Below are positions 1 to 6,991 of a DNA stretch of 9,030 bases, piece by piece (the first letter of the stretch is position 1; each line of letters starts with the position of its first letter). A program made the translations under genes and the position numbers. This DNA comes from JAJZJT01 sp049964655. GTDB lineage: Bacteria > Actinomycetota > Acidimicrobiia > Acidimicrobiales > RAAP-2. Where the stretch lies: positions 1 to 9,030 of the forward strand of contig JBMFXC010000089.1 of NCBI GenBank assembly GCA_049964655.1, given 5' to 3'. The notes below the pieces were generated by a model that was not told the DNA's origin, did not search any database, and saw only the letters and a list, made by a program, of their open reading frames with translations.

Positions 1-2734
<2,734 letters not shown>

Positions 2735-2740
2735 GGTGCT

Positions 2741-2746
2741 CTCCTC
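2741..2746 (-). promoter_or_regulatory. nrdJ Shine-Dalgarno (GAGGAG)
   Basis: GAGGAG on the minus strand ends six bases before the nrdJ ATG at 2734. It decides the start codon and sets nrdJ apart from the neighbouring genes, most of which have no ribosome binding site. Confidence 0.85.
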
Positions 2747-2792
2747 TTGCCTGGACCGGAGCCTGGTCTACCGGCGTGCTGGGTGCTCGACG

Positions 2793-2831
2793 GGCGGGAC
2801 GATGGTGTGGCTGCCGTGCTCTCGTCCCGCC
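2793..2831 (-). promoter_or_regulatory. 10-bp perfect inverted repeat in nrdJ 5' leader
   Basis: The arms GGCGGGACGA and TCGTCCCGCC (2793-2802 and 2822-2831) pair perfectly around a 19-base loop. The element lies entirely in the predicted untranslated leader of nrdJ, between NrdR box 1 and the Shine-Dalgarno. No T-tract follows, so it does not look like a classical attenuator. It could be an mRNA structure affecting stability or translation, or a protein site. The function is unknown. Confidence 0.6.
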
Positions 2832-2865
2832 AGGAGAGGGCGCCGGTCCCGCGTTCCCCCGTTGA

Positions 2866-2881
2866 CCACAAGATATTGGGT
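2866..2881 (-). promoter_or_regulatory. NrdR box 1
   Basis: On the minus strand this reads ACCCAATATCTTGTGG, matching 13 of 16 positions of the NrdR consensus acaCwAtATaTwGtgt. It starts exactly 31 bp from the second site, about three helical turns, with 15 bp between them. That is the paired arrangement known for NrdR, the ATP/dATP-sensing repressor of ribonucleotide reductase genes. It lies at about +28 to +43 from the predicted start of nrdJ transcription. The nrdR gene itself is not in the window. Confidence 0.8.
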
Positions 2882-2896
2882 CATCCCTCACCTAAG

Positions 2897-2912
2897 GCAC
2901 GAGATAGTGGGT
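2897..2912 (-). promoter_or_regulatory. NrdR box 2, overlapping predicted nrdJ transcription start
   Basis: On the minus strand this reads ACCCACTATCTCGTGC. It matches the NrdR consensus at 11 of 16 positions and is identical to box 1 at 13 of 16, in the same orientation. It begins three bases after the nrdJ -10 and covers the predicted transcription start near 2908, so a bound repressor would block RNA polymerase. It is the weaker site taken alone; its phasing with box 1 is the main support. Confidence 0.75.
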
Positions 2913-2914
2913 TC

Positions 2915-2944
2915 ATTACAGCAGCGTAGTTACACACCTGTCAA
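2915..2944 (-). promoter_or_regulatory. nrdJ promoter (TTGACA, 18 bp, extended TGTAAT)
   Basis: The minus strand has a perfect -35 TTGACA (2944-2939), an 18-bp spacer and the -10 TGTAAT (2920-2915), five of six to consensus. TGC precedes the -10, giving the extended TGn form. Transcription would start near 2908, leaving a leader of about 174 nt before the nrdJ ATG. This is by far the best consensus housekeeping-sigma promoter in the window. Confidence 0.8.
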
Positions 2945-3026
2945 TGGGATCGGCGTGCTCGGGCCCCGTGGTGGGCCTCCATCGTGCCAGGTCGGGACTG
3001 GTTCGCGAAGAATTGCGGATGATTGC

Positions 3027-3040
3027 ACGCGCGAGCGCGT
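3027..3040. promoter_or_regulatory. 14-bp palindrome upstream of glpK
   Basis: ACGCGC-GA-GCGCGT is a perfect 6-2-6 inverted repeat located 11 bp before the tandem repeats and about 70 bp before the predicted glpK transcription start. The position suits a regulator site, but the sequence is only G/C alternation, which arises easily in this composition. No regulator is assigned. Confidence 0.35.
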
Positions 3041-3051
3041 CTCGGCCGGGC

Positions 3052-3105
3052 CCCACCGTCCCCCGGATGCCCACCGTCCCCCGGATGCCCACCGTCCCCC
3101 GGATG
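3052..3105. repeat. Three perfect 18-bp tandem repeats before glpK
   Basis: The unit CCCACCGTCCCCCGGATG occurs three times with no mismatch and ends five bases before the predicted glpK -10. The third copy covers the place where a -35 would be, and the unit length is close to a promoter spacer. The unit is six codons long and open in the glpK frame, but no start codon with a ribosome site precedes it, so it is read here as promoter DNA. It could be an iterated binding site or a slippage array that changes glpK expression. Confidence 0.9.
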
Positions 3106-3110
3106 CTCGG

Positions 3111-3116
3111 TACAGT
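3111..3116 (+). promoter_or_regulatory. Predicted glpK -10 (TACAGT), leaderless
   Basis: TACAGT ends six bases before the glpK ATG, which would place the transcription start on the A of the start codon. There is no Shine-Dalgarno before this ATG. No -35 is recognisable; that position lies inside the third 18-bp repeat. Confidence 0.5.
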
Positions 3117-3122
3117 CCGTCC

Positions 3123-4712
3123 ATGCCCCGCTCGTCGGCAACCGTGGTCATCGCCCTCGACGCCGGCACCACCGGCGTCCGGGCCGTGGTCGTCGACACC
3201 TCGGCCCGGGTGGTCGACGTCGCCTACCGCGAGCTGACCCAGCACTTCCCTCGACCGGGGTGGGTCGAGCACGACGCATCGGACATCTGGACCTCCCTGC
3301 GCGACTGCCTCGACGAGGTCGCCGGTCGGCTTGCCGCGGCCGGGCGACGGTGTGCCGCCGTCGGGATCACCAACCAGCGCGAGACGGTGGTCGCCTTCAA
3401 CCGCCGAACCGGTGAACCGCTCTGTCGGGCCATCGTCTGGCAGGACCGGCGCACCGCCGATGCCTGCCGAGCTCTCGCCGAGGCGGGGCACCTCCCCCTG
3501 GTGCGCGAGCGCACCGGGCTCCTCCTCGACCCCTATTTCTCCGCCACCAAGATGCAGTGGCTCCTCGCGGGCGGTTCCGAAGCGGTAGCGGCGGCCGGGC
3601 GAACCGGCGACCTCGCCCTCGGCACCGTCGACTCGTGGGTGGTCTGGAACCTGACCGGAGGCCCGGCAGGAGGCGCCTACGTGACCGATCCCACCAACGC
3701 CTCGCGCACCATGCTCTTCGACATCGTGGTGCGGCGGTGGTCCGACGAGCTCTGCGACCTCTTCGGCGTTCCGGAGGGCGCCCTCGCCGAGGTCGTCCCG
3801 TCGTGTGGACGGATCGGCACGGTCTCGCCCGACGTGCTGGGCCCGGACAGTCCGCTGGCCGGTGTGCCTGTCGCCGGCATCGCCGGAGACCAGCACGCCG
3901 CCCTCTTCGGCCAAGCCTGCTTCGAGCCGGGTATGGCCAAGACGACCTACGGCACCGGCACGTTCGTCCTCCTCAACGTCGGGCCGAACTGCCCGGCACC
4001 GGCCGACGGCCTGCTCACCACCATCGCCTGGGACCTCGGCCAGACGGCGGCTGCCGTGGGCGACCGGACCGACGATCTGGGCGGCCCGGCCGGTCACCAT
4101 CCTGCTGTCTCCTACGCCCTCGAAGGTTCGGCGTTCACCTCGGGTGCGGCCATCCAGTGGCTCCGCGACGGCCTCGGCCTCATCGGGGCGGCCGCCGAGC
4201 TCGAGCCGCTCGCCCGGTCGGTGGGCTCGACCGAGGGTGTCGTGGTCGTCCCGGCGTTCGCCGGGCTCGGCAGCCCCCGTTTCGACCCGTATGCCCGCGG
4301 GACCATCGTGGGGCTGAGCCGGGGGACCGGCCGGGCCCACCTGGCCAGAGCAGTGGTCGAGGCGTTGGCGTTCGAGACCCGTGACGTGCTCGACGCCATG
4401 GCCGCCGCCGGCGCCGTCCCCAAGCGAGTCCGGGTGGACGGAGGCGCTTCGGTGATGGACCTCCTCCTCGAGCTCCAGGCCGCCCAGAGCGGCGTCCCCG
4501 TCGCGCGCCCCCGGTCGGTGGAGTCGACCGCTCTCGGTGCCGCCACCCTGGCCGGACTGTCGGAAGGCGTCTGGGGCTCGCTCGAGGACCTGGCCGCCTT
4601 CTGGCACGCCGAACGGGTCTTCGAGCCGCCGCCAGAGCGCGGTCCGGCCGACGTCGCCCACCAGGCCTGGCTCGCCGCCGTCGACCGAGCCCGTGGGTGG
4701 GCCAGGTCCTGA
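3123..4712 (+). CDS. glpK: Glycerol kinase
   Basis: Cytoplasmic FGGY-family kinase, 529 aa, that converts glycerol and ATP to sn-glycerol 3-phosphate for catabolism or lipid synthesis. Predicted glycerol contacts match the E. coli enzyme: R86-E87 in GITNQRET, W106 in IVWQDRRT, Y138 in DPYF, the catalytic base D256 in GIAGDQ and F281 in YGTGTF. PGWVEHD, TNASRTMLF and DPYARG are also typical. Two things are odd. The first phosphate loop reads ALDAGTTG where GlpK usually has ALDQGTTS. An extra segment of about 20 residues (near 303-328, rich in Gly and Asp) sits just before YALEG. The protein is therefore slightly longer than the usual 500 aa. The start is supported by a -10 hexamer six bases upstream and by homology beginning right after it. 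It converges with the ACT gene at the 3' end. Confidence 0.94.
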   Translation: MPRSSATVVIALDAGTTGVRAVVVDTSARVVDVAYRELTQHFPRPGWVEHDASDIWTSLRDCLDEVAGRLAAAGRRCAAVGITNQRETVVAFNRRTGEPLCRAIVWQDRRTADACRALAEAGHLPLVRERTGLLLDPYFSATKMQWLLAGGSEAVAAAGRTGDLALGTVDSWVVWNLTGGPAGGAYVTDPTNASRTMLFDIVVRRWSDELCDLFGVPEGALAEVVPSCGRIGTVSPDVLGPDSPLAGVPVAGIAGDQHAALFGQACFEPGMAKTTYGTGTFVLLNVGPNCPAPADGLLTTIAWDLGQTAAAVGDRTDDLGGPAGHHPAVSYALEGSAFTSGAAIQWLRDGLGLIGAAAELEPLARSVGSTEGVVVVPAFAGLGSPRFDPYARGTIVGLSRGTGRAHLARAVVEALAFETRDVLDAMAAAGAVPKRVRVDGGASVMDLLLELQAAQSGVPVARPRSVESTALGAATLAGLSEGVWGSLEDLAAFWHAERVFEPPPERGPADVAHQAWLAAVDRARGWARS

Positions 4713-4728
4713 GCCGGCCTGCTCAGGA
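4707..4728. terminator. Perfect hairpin shared by the glpK and ACT-gene stop codons
   Basis: TCCTGAGC and GCTCAGGA pair perfectly (8 bp) around the 6-base loop CGGCCT. The left arm contains the glpK stop (4710-4712) and the right arm the ACT-gene stop on the other strand (4723-4725). With the genes converging, this is a likely two-way terminator or mRNA end structure. Neither side has a T-tract, so intrinsic termination is uncertain. Confidence 0.55.
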
Positions 4729-5376
4729 GGCGGCGGGACGGACAGCCAGCTCGCGCCAGCGATGGTCGGCCAGTGCGGCCAGCTCGGCCAGACGCGTCCG
4801 CTCCCGCTGGCGGAGCACCGGGTGGCGGCGGACCACGACCAGCTCGGCGCCGACGGCGACGAGCTTGGCCACGGCGACATCCGGGGATTTGTGGTGCTCG
4901 GAAGACGGGACCACCGACACGTGCTCGGCCCCGAAACCGTCTCGGGCCGCGTCGACAAGGAAGGCCAGGACGTCCTCGGCCCGCTGCTGACGGACGAGCC
5001 CGGTGGCCGCGGCCAGCAGCTCGGTCTGAGGGTCCGCCGCCGCGGAGGTCACCGGCCGTACCGCCTCGACCGCGGCACCGTCGACCTCGTGGATCTCGCC
5101 GACCATGAGCTCGGCCAGGGCCGCATCGGCGAGCACGACCCCGATCTCGTCGACCACCACACCGTCGGAGCGTTCGAGGATGTCGATGAACACGACATCC
5201 CCGCCGACCGAGCCGATGCGACTGGCCACGGCACCGAGCGCGCCGGGGCGATCGGGCAGCACCACCCGCACGAGCACGTCCGTCATGGGGCCGCGCTCGT
5301 CGTGGTCGGGCGCTCCGTCGGCAACAGGCGGTGGTGCCCCGCTGTCGACGACGTCCCAACGGCCAGGCACGGGCAT
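4723..5376 (-). CDS. ACT-domain regulatory protein with GAF-like C-terminal half
   Basis: A 217-aa cytoplasmic protein with no catalytic motif. Residues 31-100 form an ACT domain: MTDVLVRVVLPDRPGALGAV followed by SRIGSVGGDVVFIDI is the usual first strand, loop and helix that bind an amino acid or similar small ligand. Residues about 117-210 (LLAAATGLVRQQRAEDVLAF through LAELAALADHRW) resemble the first and last helices of a GAF domain with the middle shortened; this is an inference. The first 30 residues are Pro/Gly/Asp-rich and unstructured. The ATG at 5376 is chosen because TACCCT ends six bases before it, as at glpK and alaC; the alternative is Met31 (5286), which has only a weak GAGCG upstream. 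It follows the acyltransferase gene on the same strand after 103 bp. The ligand and target are unknown. Confidence 0.8.
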   Translation of the reverse strand: MPVPGRWDVVDSGAPPPVADGAPDHDERGPMTDVLVRVVLPDRPGALGAVASRIGSVGGDVVFIDILERSDGVVVDEIGVVLADAALAELMVGEIHEVDGAAVEAVRPVTSAAADPQTELLAAATGLVRQQRAEDVLAFLVDAARDGFGAEHVSVVPSSEHHKSPDVAVAKLVAVGAELVVVRRHPVLRQRERTRLAELAALADHRWRELAVRPAAS

Positions 5377-5382
5377 CCCCCC

Positions 5383-5388
5383 AGGGTA
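5383..5388 (-). promoter_or_regulatory. Predicted -10 of the ACT gene (TACCCT), leaderless
   Basis: TACCCT on the minus strand is followed by six G residues and then the ATG at 5376, giving the same six-base spacing seen at glpK and alaC. If real, the gene has its own promoter and the 5376 start is correct. No clear -35 is visible. Confidence 0.4.
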
Positions 5389-5403
5389 GGGATGGCGGAT
5401 GAA

Positions 5404-5419
5404 CGGCGGGTTTCCGCCG
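5404..5419 (-). terminator. Weak hairpin after the acyltransferase gene
   Basis: CGGCGG and CCGCCG pair over six bases around the loop GTTT, about 60 bp past the acyltransferase stop and just before the predicted ACT-gene promoter. The place fits a terminator between the two genes, but the stem is short and no T-tract follows. Confidence 0.3.
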
Positions 5420-5479
5420 CGTTACCGCTCACCGCCGCCCGTCCACCTCGGCCGTCCGACGGGTCCGTGCATCGCCTGG

Positions 5480-6220
5480 TCACCTCGGGTCCGCTCCGGC
5501 TGCCCCGTCCCCATGCCCGGGCTGCTGGGCAGCGTGGGCATCTCCCTCCCGCTCCGCGGTGGTGCGGCCCTGCGGAGCCCGGACCTCGCTGGCGTAGACC
5601 TCCGCCCGCTCCTGCCCCGAAAGCTCGGCGATGGCGGCCATGAGCCGCTCGGTGAAGGCACGCAGGGCCAACGGATCGTCCCCGGTGGCGGGATCGGCGT
5701 AGAGGGGAGGGCCGAACCGGACCGTGACGGCGTGGAACGGGCGCATGACGAGCCGCCCGGGCGGCTGGATCTTCCGGGTCCCTACCAGGGCGACGGGGAC
5801 CACCGGCGCACCAGTGGCGACCGCCAGGCGGGCCACCCCGGTGCGGCCCCGGTAGAGGCGCTCGTCGGGGGCCCGGGTGCCCTCGGGATAGATGCCGAGC
5901 AGCTTGCCGTCGGCCAACACGCCGGTCGCCGTGTCGAGGGCCCGCCGCGAGACGTCCCCACCGTCACGACGGATCGGGATCTGGCCGGCCGCCCTGAAGA
6001 ACCAACCAGTCCTCCACGAGTCGAAGTACTCCGCCTTGGCGACGAAGGTCACCCGGCGGGCGATGACGAGCGGCAGGAAGAACGAGTCGCAGAACGACTG
6101 GTGGTTGGCGGCCAGCAGGGCAGGACCCCGCCGAGGCACGTACCGGCGTCCCTCGACACGCACCCTCCAGAGGAGGAGGAGCACCGGGCTCAGGACCGCC
6201 TTGAGGCACCAGTAGACCAC
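5480..6220 (-). CDS. PlsC-type 1-acyl-sn-glycerol-3-phosphate acyltransferase family protein
   Basis: A 246-aa membrane-associated acyltransferase, probably transferring an acyl chain to lysophosphatidic acid or a related lipid. The catalytic HX4D motif is NHQSFCD (H40, D45). GQIPIRR at about 79-85 is the second family motif and YPEGTR (E113) the substrate-binding one, followed by the usual GVARLA and PVVPVALVG. Residues 3-18 are hydrophobic and likely lie in or on the membrane. The last 40 residues are polar and low in complexity. The start is GTG with TACGGT five bases upstream and no Shine-Dalgarno; homology begins within the first 25 residues, so no longer start is needed. It is divergent from a TetR gene and upstream of the ACT gene. 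The acceptor is not proven: the family also holds glycolipid and lysophospholipid acyltransferases. Confidence 0.9.
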   Translation of the reverse strand: MVYWCLKAVLSPVLLLLWRVRVEGRRYVPRRGPALLAANHQSFCDSFFLPLVIARRVTFVAKAEYFDSWRTGWFFRAAGQIPIRRDGGDVSRRALDTATGVLADGKLLGIYPEGTRAPDERLYRGRTGVARLAVATGAPVVPVALVGTRKIQPPGRLVMRPFHAVTVRFGPPLYADPATGDDPLALRAFTERLMAAIAELSGQERAEVYASEVRAPQGRTTAEREGDAHAAQQPGHGDGAAGADPR

Positions 6221-6231
6221 GGTTCACCGTA
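6219..6231 (-). promoter_or_regulatory. Predicted acyltransferase -10 (TACGGT) with overlapping 12-bp palindrome
   Basis: TACGGT (6231-6226, minus strand) ends five bases before the GTG start, as expected for a leaderless or nearly leaderless message. The same bases form the palindrome ACGGT-TC-ACCGT (6219-6230), which spans the -10 and the start codon, so a protein bound here could block transcription. Confidence 0.4.
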
Positions 6232-6248
6232 CCGCCAGCCGGGCGGCT

Positions 6249-6265
6249 CGGCGCACCGTGTGCCG
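6249..6265. promoter_or_regulatory. Candidate TetR operator, 17-bp palindrome
   Basis: CGGCgCACcGTGtGCCG pairs at seven of eight positions around a central C. It lies in the 63-bp gap between the divergent acyltransferase and tetR genes, three bases before the predicted tetR -10. Size, symmetry and place fit TetR-family operators, which commonly lie between a regulator and its divergent target. It is the best candidate for autoregulation and control of the acyltransferase. Confidence 0.55.
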
Positions 6266-6268
6266 CGG

Positions 6269-6274
6269 TAGCCT
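6269..6274 (+). promoter_or_regulatory. Predicted tetR -10 (TAGCCT)
   Basis: TAGCCT ends nine bases before the tetR ATG and is identical to the hexamer before alaC. It would give a leader of only a few bases. No -35 is recognisable; that region overlaps the 17-bp palindrome. Confidence 0.4.
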
Positions 6275-6283
6275 CCAGCGGCC

Positions 6284-6877
6284 ATGGCACGTCGGCTGAC
6301 TGAGCGAGGAACCCAGCGCAGGAAGGAGCTCCTCGACGTCGCCTCGAGGATGTTCGCCGCCGACGGCTACCACACGACCTCGGTGACCGCCATCGTCGAC
6401 CGGATCGGGGTCGGAAAGGGCGTCTTCTACTGGTACTTCGACTCCAAGGACGCCTTGATGCGCCAGGTCCTCCTCGATGCCCAGCAGGGGATGCGCCAGG
6501 CCCAGCGCGAGGCGATCGCCGGTGAGCACGACCCGGTGCGACGGATCGAGCAGGGCATACGCGCCTCGATCGAGTGGCTGAGCGACCACCGCCACCTCTT
6601 CGCTCTGCTCGAATTCGCCCGGACCGAGGAACGCTTCGCCCCAATCGTCCGGGCAGGCGAGGAACAGGCCGTCGCCGACGCGCTCCCCCACGTGGCGGCC
6701 GGCGTCACCGCGGGGCTGCTCCGTCGCGAAGACCCGACCGTCCTCGCCATCGCCGTGCTCGGGGTGTCGGCGCACCTCGCCCGCTCCCTCATGCTGGAAC
6801 GAGGAGCGGACGCCAACCGGGTGGCCGAAGCCGCCATCGCCTTCTGCCGAAGCGGGTTCCTCACCCCGAAGGGGTGA
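6284..6877 (+). CDS. TetR/AcrR-family transcriptional regulator
   Basis: A 197-aa one-component regulator. Residues 12-58 form the N-terminal TetR DNA-binding domain: helix 1 RKELLDVASRMFAADGYHTT, then TSVTAIVDRIGVGKGVFYWY as the helix-turn-helix, and FDSKDALMRQVL leading into helix 4. Residues 59-197 are the helical ligand-binding and dimer domain, too variable to predict a ligand. Length is normal for the family. It is divergent from the acyltransferase gene with 63 bp between, and a 17-bp palindrome lies there, so repression of itself and of that gene is the simplest model. An acyl-CoA or lipid ligand would fit the neighbour, but this is a guess. There is no Shine-Dalgarno before the ATG. 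Confidence 0.93.
   Translation: MARRLTERGTQRRKELLDVASRMFAADGYHTTSVTAIVDRIGVGKGVFYWYFDSKDALMRQVLLDAQQGMRQAQREAIAGEHDPVRRIEQGIRASIEWLSDHRHLFALLEFARTEERFAPIVRAGEEQAVADALPHVAAGVTAGLLRREDPTVLAIAVLGVSAHLARSLMLERGADANRVAEAAIAFCRSGFLTPKG
6861..6877 (+). terminator. Hairpin ending exactly at the tetR stop codon
   Basis: TCACCCC and GGGGTGA pair perfectly (7 bp) around a GAA triloop, and the last three bases are the tetR stop. No T-tract follows. It may end or protect the tetR message and would separate it from the lipoprotein gene. Confidence 0.45.
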
Positions 6878-6899
6878 CCCCACCAGCCGTCGTCCTCAA

Positions 6900-6963
6900 C
6901 CTCGCCGCCTCCGACGCCGATGAACTCGGCTGCGGGGATAGACCGCTGACGGCGAGGCGGAGG
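6900..6963 (+). promoter_or_regulatory. Possible structured leader of the lipoprotein gene
   Basis: CCTCGCCG (6900-6907) can pair with CGGCGAGG (6950-6957), and the adjoining CCTCCG (6908-6913) can pair with CGGAGG (6958-6963), which contains the Shine-Dalgarno. The two pairings cross, so as simple helices they exclude each other, which is the form of a ribosome-site switch. The sequence is GC-rich, so chance is a real alternative. Confidence 0.3.
6959..6963 (+). promoter_or_regulatory. Lipoprotein gene Shine-Dalgarno (GGAGG)
   Basis: GGAGG ends seven bases before the ATG at 6971. It supports that start even though it gives an unusually long stretch before the hydrophobic signal segment. Confidence 0.75.
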
Positions 6964-6965
6964 AC

Positions 6966-6991
6966 CAACCATGGATGGTTGCACGCAACCA
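6966..6991 (+). promoter_or_regulatory. Two overlapping inverted repeats covering the lipoprotein start codon
   Basis: CAACCAT-GG-ATGGTTG (6966-6981) and TGGTTGC-AC-GCAACCA (6976-6991) are both perfect 7-2-7 inverted repeats. They share TGGTTG, so as RNA only one can fold at a time. The first pairs part of the ATG into a stem. They could equally be two adjoining binding sites on DNA. Confidence 0.55.

Larger units (their letters stand above)
2735..3122. other. nrdJ/glpK divergent intergenic region (388 bp)
   Basis: This is the only long stretch without a gene. From nrdJ to glpK it holds the nrdJ Shine-Dalgarno, a long inverted repeat in the nrdJ leader, two NrdR-like boxes, the nrdJ promoter, a 14-bp palindrome, three 18-bp tandem repeats and the glpK -10. 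The part around 2866-2945 is clearly richer in A and T than the rest of the window, as expected for a promoter. I saw no convincing small gene or RNA gene in it. Confidence 0.8.

Noticed and set aside
2735..2908. Cobalamin riboswitch in the nrdJ leader
   Set aside because: A B12-dependent reductase makes this tempting, and GGGAA and GCCAC are present, but the conserved B12 box and core arrangement are not recognisable. A covariance-model search would settle it.
3002..3009. TTCGCGAA palindrome before glpK
   Set aside because: An eight-base perfect palindrome is expected by chance at this length, and it is not placed near a predicted start.
2916..4958. A 680-codon minus-strand open frame across glpK
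   Set aside because: It is antisense to the well-supported glpK over nearly its whole length, has no family resemblance, and is of the kind produced by high GC in the opposite frame.
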